From: Tillus elongatus
Lineage: Eukaryota; Arthropoda; Insecta; Coleoptera; Cleridae
Length of the DNA: 64,000 nucleotides
NCBI GenBank assembly: GCA_964006375.1
Contig: OZ023265.1
Location: 150,822,769 to 150,886,768, forward strand
Reading direction: 5' to 3'
A model generated the notes under the pieces. It saw only the letters and a program-made list of their open reading frames with translations. It was not told where the DNA came from and ran no database searches. Below are positions 14,300-27,569 of this stretch, one piece after another. Made by a program: the position numbers and the translations under genes. Within the stretch, counting starts at the first letter, position 1. Every line of letters starts with the position of its first letter.

Positions 14300-15003
14300 C
14301 TGAAACTAAGTCTTGCTTTCTTTCTCACAAGAGATACACCAGCACTAGACCCATCACAATGAACAACCAAGTTATTCAAAGTAATGAGTCCTTTTCTCTT
14401 GTTGGCATTTCTGTGGATCGAAATGTTAATTGGCACCAACATGTCACATCAATTGCAGAAGCGGCTGCAAATAAATTAGGTTTCCTCTTCCGGGCTCGCA
14501 AATACTTTTCACCAGCTAATCTCTATACCTTATATACTTCACAAATAAGGCCAAACCTCGAATACTGCTCCCACATCTAGGGTGCCGCTGCCGCTTCTAC
14601 ACTCGCTATCCTGGACTTCATTCAAAAGAGAGCTATACGTCTCATCGGTGACCCTACCCTCACCCAAAGGCTGCCGTCCCTTGCCCACCGACGTGCCGTT
14701 GGTGACCTCTCTCTCTTTTATAGATATCTGCACGGGCACTGCTCAGAGGAGCTTTCCTCCATAGTTCCCCCACCTGCTGCCCCCAACAGATCCACCAGGG
14801 GAACAGAGCGAATGCACCCTTTTACTGTCCAGGTCACCAGACATAGAACATCTTCTAATGCCCGCTCTTTTGTCCCGAGGACTTCCAAGTTGTGGAATTC
14901 CTTGCCGGCGCATGTTTTTCCTTCTCCTCCGAACCTCCAAACCTTCAAGTTCAGAATTAACAAGCTGCCTCTTTCCTCCTTGTCAACACCCACGGTACGA
15001 TAG
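14300..15003 (+). pseudogene. LINE reverse transcriptase C-terminal fragment
   Basis: Segments SFSLVGISVDRNVNWHQHV, YTSQIRPNLEYCSHI, FIQKRAIRLIGDPTL, then SSNARSFVPRTSKLWNSLPA and LQTFKFRINKL are typical of the region downstream of the RT palm and of the C-terminus in CR1/L2/Daphne-like LINEs. A stop at 14578 and a frame change separate two parts. The upstream EN and RT palm are missing, so this is a 5'-truncated dead copy, with an A-rich tail after about 15040. Confidence 0.75.
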
Positions 15004-15054
15004 TATTTAGGCTGTAAGCCCTCGTGGTGTGTTGTTGAAATTAAAAAAAAGTTG

Positions 15055-15372
15055 CTTTAAAAAAATTGGGTTACAAATTTCATTAAAGTTATAAAAGTTT
15101 TCCAGAAAAAGAATAATTATTTACAAACGAAATGTACCTGCCAAATTATCAATATGGCAGGTATTTTTCCTTATTAATTGCTTGGATGGTTTTGTTTTAG
15201 TCAATCAAATCAAACTAGTTTTTGCAAACAAAACAACTAAAAAGGTATTTTACATAAGTTTTACTATGGCTCAAGATTGAAGATTATAGCTTCATGGGAA
15301 ATTGAGTTACCGGATTTGAAATCTTTTTAATAAAATTATCTGCCACAATGTACTTGCTGCGCCAAGACCCTC
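15055..15372 (+). repeat. X-like repeat, right half
   Basis: Shares with 17095-17392 the phrases aatgtacctgccaaattat, ttttccttattaat-gcttgga and an inverted X end (cttgctgcgcc-aga). The left X end at 14108 belongs to the same orientation and may be its partner, with the LINE fragment inserted between them. Confidence 0.45.
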
Positions 15373-15540
15373 TTCATCGCTTATTTAATGATGCTGTATC
15401 CATACTTTTTAGTGAATTTTCTTAAAAAAAAATTCACTAATGAGGAGATTCCGACTTTTGAATTAAAAAATATATTCTTCAAATGATCGCTAATTAGGCC
15501 CCCCAGAACACATATCCGGAGTCAGTTTCAATTTTTATAT

Positions 15541-15658
<118 letters not shown>

Positions 15659-16439
15659 CACACCGATAACTCAAAAAATAATGGGCCCATTTTGATTAAA
15701 TTTGGTGAATAAATTCCTTTTGCAAATGGCTTGGATAAGTTCGTTAGCCAGGAAAATCTGCCCAGGTTTTTCCGGAAAATTTCGTGTTTCCTTTCGAAAA
15801 AAAAAAATCTCCGGAATTAACAAAGTAAGGGCAACCAAATTTGTTACGCAGGTTTATATCCTTGTAGGTAAGTTACCTGCCAAAATTTAGCTATGTGGAT
15901 CATAAGACAAAAAAGTTATAGGCATTTAAAGAAAAATAAATTGTTGTGATTTAAAACGTCAAAGTTGCGATTTAAAACGTCAAAATTAGGCAAATAATTT
16001 GAATCTAATACGGACTATGGAGATCAAATGTCTCAAGAAAGATGTTTTACTAACCCTGAAGTCTTAGTTTCAGCCGTCATTGTCCTTCATTTTACTAAAA
16101 TGTTTCCAGAAAATTCATTTTAAATAGACCCTTTCTCTGATGCTTGGCAGTAGCCTTAGCTATAGAGTTTATCGTTTAATGGCATATAATTTTTGTCGAA
16201 TTTTCGTAAAAAATCAATAAAGCTCAATATATCCGTTATTATACAAGATATGAAAAAAATTTGTATATATTAATTATAGGGTGTCTTGAGCTACATCTTA
16301 AAAAATATTTCTACAATCACAGGGGGGGGGCATAAGTCGTTGGTGATACAAATTTTCTTTTTTTTTTTAATCAAACACGCCTTATGTTATTGCATTTTTG
16401 CATTTTCCATCGAAATATAATGCCTGTTTCTAAGAAAAG

Positions 16440-16762
16440 AAATTCTGGATGCAGCAAGTGCGTTATGATAGCGAATTTTGATCAAATGCTTCATATTTGA
16501 ATAGCCCAATTTGTTATTAACCTGTAAGGTTGGCCAAGAAACGAGTTTTTCCGGGAACACTTGAAGTTTACTTTTGGAAATTTTTGTACATTTTCACACA
16601 ATAAAGTTGTTTTTATGAAACATGGCACATTGTTTTTACTATATAGGTTATACTGGTAACCAAAATTGATGCCTGCTTTCTTAAAAAGAAAACACACATA
16701 TTTGCAATAAAAACATTTTAATGAAAATTCACTACCATAACGCATTTGCTGCGTCCAGAGTT
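16440..16762 (+). repeat. X unit of Rep-A (TIR unit, copy 3)
   Basis: Left end tctggatgcagcaagtgcgt and right end cataacgcatttgctgcgtc form clear terminal inverted repeats. About 320 bases, with the actatataggttatac landmark inside. Confidence 0.7.
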
Positions 16763-17094
16763 TTTTTTAATGATAAAATATTGTAGGTCTCTATGTAAGA
16801 CTGACAAACAAGGCAACCTCAAATTAATTTTTGGAAAAATATTTTGAACAAATGAAATGAGGTAACTATTTAAACGTAAATTAAAAATTTTGATTCTCGG
16901 CTTCGTCACGGTGTTCTCCTCCCAATTCTACATGCCTAAAACTACCCTCAATGCATAAACAAGCACAATATAAACAAGAAAAGTTTCTTCGGAATAACCC
17001 CTAAGAAAGTTGCGGGACCTGCAAGCATGTTTCTGAATTTTTTTCTAAAAGTCCCCCGTGTGCTAAACTGCAAATTTACCGAGAATTTAATATT

Positions 17095-17392
17095 TATTTC
17101 CAAAAGGAATGTACCTGCCAAATTATAAACGTGGCAGTTATTTTTCCTTATTAATCGCTTGGATCATCTATTTTAGTCAACTCAATCCAACCAGTTTCTG
17201 CAAACAAAATAACAAAATAGGTTTTTCAGAAAAAAATTGTAGTTATTTTTCAAATCTAGTACCCATGCTGCCTTTATATGGAGTTTACTATGTATCAAAA
17301 CTGAAGATTCTAGTTTAATGGGAAATTGGGTTATCACTACCTGAAATATTTTACAAAAATTCGCTACCATAACGCACTTGCTGCACCTAAAC
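17095..17392 (+). repeat. X-like repeat, right half
   Basis: Diverged relative of 15055-15372, ending in the inverted X end ctaccataacgcacttgctg. The left end is missing. Confidence 0.45.
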
Positions 17393-18239
<847 letters not shown>

Positions 18240-18279
18240 CATAATAAAACGTAGTTCTAGATTTCTTTTAACCAAAATG

Positions 18280-19310
18280 AATCACCTTCATTAAAATTTC
18301 ATGCAAGACAATTTTGATAGAAGAACGTCTTTTTTTGAACAAATGATGGAAATGTAGATAACAATATTATCCAATTAAAACATGTTTTTTATGAGCGCAG
18401 TTCTACACTTCACGAACATGCTGATCGTCAAAATTATCGCTACTGGTCTAAAGAAAATCCACACTGGATGAGAGAAGAACATACCCAATACCCTAAAAAG
18501 GTTACTGTTTCGGCAGTGATAGTTGAAACCGTGTAATTAATCCATTTTTCATTGATGGCAATTCGAATGGAGATAATTATTTAGAACTGCCCCAAAATAA
18601 TGTCTTACCAACTTTGGCAAACTTATATCCTGATCCAGCAAACTCACAAGTTCTAGTGAATCTGATATGGTTTCAGCAGGATAGCGCACTAGCACATTAC
18701 CAAATCAATATCCGGTAGTACCTTGACTTAATAATCGGTGGACAGAGGGGAGAATATCGTTAGAATGGCCAGCACAATCACCCGAGCTTGTGCTATTAGA
18801 CTTATTCCTATGAGTATATGTGAAAAGTATGGTAAAACATTAAACCACCTGATTTAACGGACTCAAGAAAAAGTATAATGATTGCGATTAGTTTAGTTAC
18901 GTCTCAGATGTTGATTAACGTTAGAAGACATTTTTATTTACGATTAGGTTACTGCCAAGACGTCCAAGACGCCCATTTTGAACACCCACTAGATTAAGAT
19001 TGATGTGGTTTTTAATCTTTTCTCATTATCAAGAATGAAACGCGATTGATTATTAATTTTTTAGTGTGTGGTCGCAAAGTTTGTCAATCAGATGAATTGC
19101 TTTTTTTACGGTTGACTGTTGCAATAAATTTTAAACCCATAGCATTTTTGAATGAATAGATCCTTCAAATGAGGTATCACAAGCCCCTACTTCCTATTTA
19201 AAAATTTTGTGACTTGTTACTGTCACTAAAGGAGGGTTGAATGTAGGTGTGAAGTGTTTACGTTGCAGGATGCCATTTTGTAATCTAAAAGTGACGTATT
19301 TCGTGATTTT
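18280..19310 (+). pseudogene. Decayed mariner-like element D
   Basis: Translation in shifting frames gives NYRYWSKENPHWMREEHTQ, INPFFIDGNSNGDNYLEL, and a WFQQDSALAHYQ catalytic-type motif, related in layout to elements A and B but a different family. Many stops and frame changes are present. The right end (19190-19310) matches, inverted, the fragment at 13865-14095. Confidence 0.7.
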
Positions 19311-19399
19311 TTACAAATATGTACAATAATTGAGGTACTGAATTTCTTCGATTTGGCTGTTCTCTATTATATATAACCGTCTAGCTAGAAAAAAGTGGC

Positions 19400-20200
19400 A
19401 TGTAGGTCATGACTGTTGATACAAACAAGGAAGTAGAGCCTGGTATCGAGAGCTTCATGAGCATAAAGCTCGTGGCCGTATCAGTTATTCACGAGGTCAA
19501 AAATAAGCTATTTAAAGAAATCTGCAAGATGGATCCCACAAACATTATAACGACCAAAAGAGGATCCCTGCTTTGGTTTGTCGTCGGGTATTATACGAAG
19601 ATATACAGAGCAAAGAAGAGTAACTTTATTCACAGTTTTGTATCTGTTTATCAATCTTGGGTTCATCGCTACGATCCTGACACCACAAATGCCATTGAGT
19701 AAAGACGTATTAGGGCCCTGCCTCATCGAGAGTTTAGGGTTCAGTCCCCTGCAAAAAAAATTATACTCACTGTTTTCTGTAATGCTCAAGATTTTATTTT
19801 GACTGGTTATTTTGGAAAAAGCTCCACAATAAATGGTCATAGTTGCACGCCCATTTATAAATTATGTTAACTGAAGCTTTAAAAGAAAAACGTCGCGGGG
19901 TAGTTAAAAAAGAGTGTCCTTTTAGGAAGACATCGCACATTTCACAAGTCAGTTATTGCGATGTGTTACATCAATAATGCTCGAGTTGCATCCACTTTAT
20001 ACGCCAGATCTGGCACCAAGCGACTACAAGGTGTTTCCAAAACACCAAGAATACATGAAGTAAAGCGATTTTTTATAGATAATGAAGTGGGAGTGGCTAC
20101 AACTGAATGGTTTAAAGTCGGGAAAACATCTTAATTAGAAGCTGTAAAAATCATTGTTTAAAAAATGTGTTAGAGTTTACACCGATTATGTTAAAAATAA
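19400..20200 (+). pseudogene. Decayed mariner transposase F
   Basis: A QSWVHRYDPDT segment (around 19645-19680) corresponds to the first-Asp region of mariner transposases. LYTPDLAPSDYKVFPKHQEYMK near 19995-20060 corresponds to the PPYSPDLAPSDY region. The reading frame is broken many times and no TIRs were located. Confidence 0.6.
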
Positions 20201-20762
20201 ACAGGTAATTGTATCCTTTTATTACACATATCCAGTCAGCTCAGGTGAGTCTACCGTCGTTTACAGAAGACAATTTTGAAATGTTAAAGATATTTTAAAG
20301 CAACATACCGTCAGAATGATAAATACACAATAAGCACACAACTGATTGACACAAACTTAACTTTTTTGCTGCAACGTCCTTGTCCACAATTTAAATTCAT
20401 TGGTGTTTAAAACTACGTCATGGACTGTTGCGGAAAACCCAATTTTGAAGTAATTTGGAAACCCAGATATATTCTCCCCATTTGCAAGAAATGAAGATGC
20501 ATAGGCGAGATAAAAAATACAGTGCACAGAAATGAATCAACATAAGCTTTTCCGAAGAGAAATTATAAAAATTAGAAGCGCAATATTAATGGTTTTACAT
20601 CCTGCTAATAATAAATAATTATTAACTGCTCAATAATAACCGATAACCTTCGTAAATAATAACATAATTTCTAGACATTGTTGGATGTAATCATAATTAA
20701 AGTTCCTCAATTTGTGAACACTAAAAGAACCATCTTCCAAGTGCTGGCGTATAACAAAAAAA
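20201..20762. other. Unassigned AT-rich interval
   Basis: No gene or defined repeat seen. Confidence 0.35.
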
Positions 20763-21243
20763 GCCTGGACGCAGCAAGTGCGTTATGGTAGTGAATTTTC
20801 ATAGAAATGATCTGGCACAAAATATTTTATTATAACTTTTTTTTCTTGCAACATATAAATATAAATTTTAGTGTATAGTTTACTTTTTATATCATAAACC
20901 TACCTACCAAATTTGGTTATCATAGCTCTTTTATTTTTTGAGATAAATTTTTTTTCGAATGAAAACTCAAAATTTTCCCGGAAAATCTTTTCCGATTTTT
21001 CTGATTAACGAACTTATTCAAGCCATTTACAAAAGGAAGGTACATGCCAAATTTTATCAAAATCGGCTCATTATTTTTTGAGATAAAATTTTTTTTCAAA
21101 TGAAAACTCAAAATTTTCCCCGAAAACCTCATCCGATTTTCCTGACTAACTAACTTATCCAAGCCATTTACAAAGTGAAGGTACGTGCTAAATTTTATCA
21201 AAATCGGCCCATTATTTTTTGAGTTATCGGTGTGATACATACA
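20763..21243 (-). repeat. Rep-A / X fragment with internal tandem duplication
   Basis: Begins with the X end cctggacgcagcaagtgcg and ends with the reverse of the caccgataactc block (gttatcggtgtgatac). Between them, a unit of about 130 bases (aaaatcggc-catt...ttttgagataaa...aagccattta) is repeated about one and a half times (20935-21060, 21061-21210). No TA array is left at the junction. Confidence 0.6.
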
Positions 21244-21406
21244 AATAGAGAATAAAGAGCAAGTCACGTACCTATAACAGATACTGGTTATCTTATTACA
21301 TTAAATTAATGAAATCAGAAAAAATAACAGATTACAGAAAAACTATAAACTATAACTATGGATAATAAACTTCTTATTTATCAATGGTGGAAAAATGATC
21401 CGTGAT

Positions 21407-22770
<1,364 letters not shown>

Positions 22771-22778
22771 TCCATGAT

Positions 22779-23125
22779 CAAAGTTCATAGATTAGATAGA
22801 TTGCCTGATAACTTTTAGAGTGGTGAGACTCGTCATGTGTATGCCAGATACGGATAACTCCTAAAGTTTCAGATTGGGTTTTGATGTTTCCAGTAACATG
22901 TATTTTAGAAATGTGTGTAACTTTTAATGTGTTTGCTAAAAAAATTCGAATACGATCAGTTACATATTTATTGTAATGTTTATTTTGTACAAATAGCAGT
23001 TAAATCAAAACTATTATCTTAATTTAAGAGAATATTTTATTTTTTGAGATGTAAACACTATTGTATGTTATTTACTTAAGCTTATTTTTATATTCAATAA
23101 TTAATTCGGTAAATCGTCATAAAAG
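22779..23125. other. Unassigned interval
   Basis: No gene or repeat recognised. Confidence 0.35.
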
Positions 23126-23129
23126 TAAC

Positions 23130-24429
23130 GGGTGGGCCATTTAAGATACGGAATTTGAATCGGCTATAAAAAAAACGAATGAATATTTTTTCAAAGTTAT
23201 GAGTTTAGTAGAAAGATTGAACCTTTCCATTTAGGAATGGAAGACAACATGATTCAAATGATTGTCACGGCTAGCCTTACAATACCCCATTCAAACAGTC
23301 CAATTTTTCAATACATTTTCGATTGTTTGGGCCTCTATTTCGTCAATGGCAACTTCGATTTCATGTTTCAAGTCGTCAATCGTCTCTGAATGGTTAGCGT
23401 AACACTTGCCCTTAACGGCTCCCCACAAAAAAAGGTCTAACGGAGTAAAATCGCAGCTTCGAGATGGCCAATTGACATCAGCATTTCGGCTGATTATGAG
23501 ATTTTCGAAAACACTGCGCAAAAGATCGATTGTTACGTTGGATGTGTGGCACGTTGTGCCGTCCTGTTGAAACCAAATGTCGTCTATGTCATACTCTTCA
23601 ATTTTGGGAAACACAAAATCTCTTAGCATGGCGCGGTAGCGATCGCCATTCACCGTAACGGCGTCTCCTTGCTAATTTTCAAAGAAAAGTGGCCCAATAA
23701 TGCCGCCAGACCAAAATCCGCACCAGGCAGTCAATCGTTGTGGATGCATTGGTTTCTCCACGATGACGGGTGGATTTTCTGAGCCCCAGATACGACAATT
23801 TTCCTTATTGACGTATCCTCCGAGGTGGAAATTAGCTTTATCTGAAAAGATGATTTTTCGGCAAAAATGTTCATCTCCGATCAAGCGGTCTTCGGTCCAT
23901 TGAGCAAACCGAAAACGTATCGAATGGTCATGCGGCTTCAGCTCTTGCACTAATTGAACTTTGTACGCATTCATACCGAGATCTTTATGCAACATTCTTC
24001 TCAAAGAAGTGCGTGAAATGTTAAATTCTTGAGAACGATGACGAGTTGATGTAGATGGTTGTTCAAGCACACTCTGAGCAACAGCAGCGATGTTTTCGGT
24101 TGATCGCACTGGACGAGTACGTACACGGGTTGTTTTATCCAACAACGATCCTGTTTCACGAACTCGCTTCACAAATTGATCCACAAACTGCGTTTTTGGC
24201 ACATCTTTTTTTTTTCAAATTTTTTTCGTAAATTTCTTACAGTTTGAGTAGAAGACTCACCACTTTGGAAATAAGTTTTTAATATTTCCCAACTTTGTTT
24301 AAGCGAAAAGCGACCCATTTCATAAATCCCAAACTTAAAACTAACTTTCTGTCAAATCAGAAATGTCATTAAACCTTCCAACCTCAAAATAACCTATAGT
24401 TCCAATTCCAAACGTTAGATGGCCCACCC
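23130..24429 (-). mobile_element. Mariner-like element E
   Basis: Ends gggtgggccatttaag and the inverse ttagatggcccaccc form the core of the TIRs. About 1.3 kb, with one transposase relic on the - strand filling the interior. The left outer end appears shortened relative to the right. Confidence 0.8.
23291..24318 (-). pseudogene. Mariner/IS630-type transposase, lightly broken (element E)
   Basis: Start ATG at 24318-24316 (MGRFSLKQSWEILKTYF). A first break at the A-rich run near 24205-24215 shifts the frame. Then come a helix-turn-helix region (VKRVRETGSLLDKT, ISRTSLRRMLHKDLG), FSDKANFHLGGYVNKENCRIW, a TAA stop near 23673, and the C-terminal catalytic half (DIWFQQDGTTCHTSNVT, SCDFTPLDLFLWGAVKGKCY). 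The first catalytic Asp is in the FSDKANF motif and the second in QQDG. Only about two lesions are visible, so the copy is relatively young. Confidence 0.8.
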
Positions 24430-24613
24430 TCCAGATATGTGTCTGATGTAAAAAAATAAGTTATAATTATATACTTTAAACAAGAAGTCAATAGATAACT
24501 TAACCTAAATATCTTTTTAGATGCCTGGTGGACTTGTTTTTAGCGTATTAATGTGCAAAAATTATTCTAAAAAGTCAATGTAAAGTAGAGATAAACTTTC
24601 ATTCTTTTCTTTA

Positions 24614-24835
24614 TCAAAAGAAGTAAAAATAAAGTATTGGGAAAATTTGCAGATTAGTGATATAAATACTTTCGTAGGCATCTAGCTTCACCGGTTTTCT
24701 AACAATCTTGATAAGCTTAAGATTTTCTTTATCTATGTGTTGATTATTGTCCCAAATATGTTTTGCTACGAATGATTCATCAATACTACGGTATCTCAGC
24801 TGTGCCAAAGGTTCTTTTAAATCTGCTTTCTGCCT
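24614..24835 (-). pseudogene. Probable Penelope-like element C-terminal fragment
   Basis: The frame encodes SFVAKHIWDNNQHIDKENLK, LIKIVRKPVKLDAYESIYI. This resembles the distal part of GIY-YIG-bearing Penelope-like proteins, where an A-x-H-x-x-x-x-x-H-x-x-D stretch is followed by K-L-D-A-W/Y-E-S-x-x-I. Everything upstream (RT) is missing. If correct, it shows that Penelope-like elements have been active in this genome, which bears on the hammerhead motifs. Assignment is from motif memory only. Confidence 0.5.
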
Positions 24836-25104
24836 TAACAGTATGCTTTAACATTCCTGTGACATAATATACTGATTTTTTTGCTTTTACAAAATATAAA
24901 AAATATTAAGAGGAAAGTTAATTGTTGCCGTTAAATAATTGAGGAGAGTTGGCTTTATAAATGTAACATTATATCAGTGCAGTGATCGAAAACCATATTA
25001 AAATCATAAACATACAGGACCAAGAAGCAATATGTTATAAACATCAAAACGTCTGGATATCACATACTTCATAGTTAAATAAATAAGTTTGTCTTGAAGT
25101 AAAA

Positions 25105-25452
25105 GGGAGAACCTCGATGGTTCAGAGGTAAGAACGTGTGCCTCTGAACCGAAGGGTACTGGGTTCGATCCCAGGTTTCTCCTTTCACTTTTTCAGTACA
25201 AACTGTAACATTAACATCAACCGAGGTTCTGGCATTGTATTTGAGTAAGTTGAATGTCTGCACGTTCCGCCCTTCGGCGTAAAGCTGTCCGTCCCGTGTC
25301 CATGCGAGGTTGGGCACGTTAAAGATCCCTAGCCTCCTTACAGAAAGGCAGGGATTCGGCAAAATTTCCAGGATAGTGAGGTGAAACTGCTCCCTGGCGT
25401 CGGTGATTGGCCATAGTCGTGGAAATAGGCCGACGTTAAAGAAACGAAAAAA
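25105..25452 (+). mobile_element. tRNA-derived SINE, copy 4 (complete)
   Basis: tRNA-like head with A box gatggttcagaggtaag and B box gggttcgatcccagg, body, and cgacgttaaagaaac end followed by an A-rich run. This is the best complete + strand copy. Confidence 0.88.
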
Positions 25453-25983
25453 AAGTAAGAGGGAAATAGTGCAAGTCAACCTAAGCGTCGCTGTTTACCG
25501 AACGAAACTTTATCGGCAGATATACTCGGAGGTTTGTCATTGCATTCCCAAATGGCCAATTCAAAGAGCTTTTAAACAAATTTACCAGAGACATGATCAA
25601 AACCCCCCTTGGATGCATAAACCACAAAAAAATATCTTGTAAACAACCCAGAAAGTTACGGTACCAGAAGTGAATAAGGGCAGAAAAATAAGGTAGCTTG
25701 TATAGGTCCAGCTAAACTGCTTCTTCGCATTTTTCGTTTTTACTTTCTCTTTATCTTCTTCCACACCCATTTCACGCCTGGTCCCGTAATTTTCTTGGAG
25801 ATTGTTTCCAAGAAATTGTTCTTGTCTTCTTGTCACGCAACCAAGGAAGGTTCTAAGCTTGTTTCTGGAAAACTTTTTCTAATAGCCCTCTGTGAGCTTA
25901 TCTGCAAATTTACTAAGTATTATTACATATTATTAATGTACTAATTGCACTAGCAAAATTTACTTTTATTTTAGAATTAAAAA
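25453..25983. other. Unassigned interval
   Basis: No recognised gene. Two short ORFs overlap on opposite strands and neither resembles a known family. Confidence 0.35.
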
Positions 25984-27111
25984 AAGTCTGGACGCAGCAA
26001 GTGCGTTATGGAAGTGAATTTTCATTAAAATGTTTTTAATAGGAAATATGTCTCTTTAATGCAAGCAGGCATCAATTTGGTCACCGGTATAACCTATATA
26101 GTAGAAAAAATGTACCATATTTTATCAAAATAACATATTGTTTGAAAGTGTACAAACATTTTCCGAAAATAAACTTAAAATGTTTCCGAGGCAACGCGTT
26201 TCTTAGGCGATGAACCTTAGGTTACTAGCAAATTGAGTTATTGAATTTTGAAGCATTTAATGAAAATTCGCTACCAAAACGCACCTACTGCGTCTCGATT
26301 TTTTTCCAAACATGTATCATATTTCGACGAAAAAATGCAAAAATGCAAAGCACCTTATAAGTAACGTATACAATTTTTTCTCGTATCTTGCATAATAACA
26401 ATTATATTGAGCTTTACTGTAGAAATGCGTCACTCTGTATACATGTAAGCAGAAAGTTAACCCGGAGATCGATTCTAGGGGGCCGAGTTTGCGCTCATTG
26501 AAGAAATCTTTTTAGAATTCAAAAGTCGCAGTCTCCTCATTAACGAATTTTTTCTACGAAAATTAGCTAAAAATTATAGACCGTTAAACCATAAACCTAA
26601 CTAAAACTACTGCCAAAGCATCAGAGAAAAGGTCTATTTGAAATGAATTTTCTGGAAATATTTTAGTAAACCTAAGGGCATTGATGGTTGAAGCTGAACC
26701 TTAAAAGGGTTTGCAGAACACTCTTCACATATTAGTATTAGTATTTCTTTCAAGTTCATTGCCTAAATGTTGCCAATTTTTACGTTCCATTCGCGACTTT
26801 GACGTTTTGAGGAAAACCCCAAGTTTTTTTTCTTTAAATGCGTATAACTTTTTCGTCTTTAAACCTACAGACGTAAATTTTGGTAAATGGTTGACCCTTT
26901 TATAGCACAAACCCGTGTACCAAATCTGGTTGGCGTTACTGTGTTATTTCCGGAGACACAAATTTTTCCAGAAAAAAAACAAATCATTTTCCGGCAAACC
27001 TGGGCCAGTTTTCCTGGCTAACGAACTTATCTAAGCCACTTACAAAAGAAAGGTATGTACCAAATTTGATCAAAATCGGCCCATTCTTTTTTGAGTTATC
27101 GGTGTGATATA
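25984..27111 (-). repeat. Rep-A composite repeat, copy 4, first part
   Basis: Reverse orientation: X unit (25984-26290, bounded by tctggacgcagcaagtgcg and its inverse), then the blocks ending in gttatcggtgtgatat at 27110. The copy is interrupted there by the pogo element and resumes at 29988 with a TA array. Confidence 0.7.
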
Positions 27112-27135
27112 CCGTAAAACGGGGTTATTTGGGAA
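27112..27135 (+). repeat. Left TIR of pogo-like element
   Basis: 24 bases exactly matching the reverse complement of 29964-29987. Confidence 0.95.
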
Positions 27136-27265
27136 TTGGCGGGTAACTAGGGAATTCTCCAATTATTATATATTTGGCAACACTGTAAGGAACTAAGCCG
27201 TCTCACAACAGCTGAATCGCTAGCAGTGTGTGAGCAACATATGGCAGATAGTGTTGTGCAATAAA

Positions 27266-27559
27266 GGTAAGCATATCACGTGTAAGTAACGTCACACAAT
27301 AATTTCAAAATGTATGTACAAAATTGTCCCAATAATTTGGGTGTCCAACTTTCACATGTAGAGCCGTTTAAGTGAACACGAGACATAACTTTAGTATAGT
27401 AGGAAAAAGTTGTATGTTAGGTTATGTCAACTTACAAGTTTTATTGTTTTTTTTTAAATACGTTATTTTTTCGCGATTTTTTTTTGAAAAAGGGGCTATT
27501 TGGGACACCAATTCGGGGTTACTTGGGAACTTTTTTTAATTTGCTAAAAACCTGTTTCA
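27266..27559 (+). other. Possible 5'UTR intron of the pogo transposase gene
   Basis: A donor-like AAAG|GTAAGC at about 27266 and an acceptor-like CTGTTTCAG near 27559, eleven bases before the ATG, would define an intron of about 290 bases. Inference only. Confidence 0.35.
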
Positions 27560-27569
27560 GGTAGCCAGT

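Noticed and set aside
19508..19840. 110-codon - strand ORF
   Set aside because: It is antisense to a decayed mariner transposase (QSWVHRYDPDT on the + strand) and has no protein family signature.
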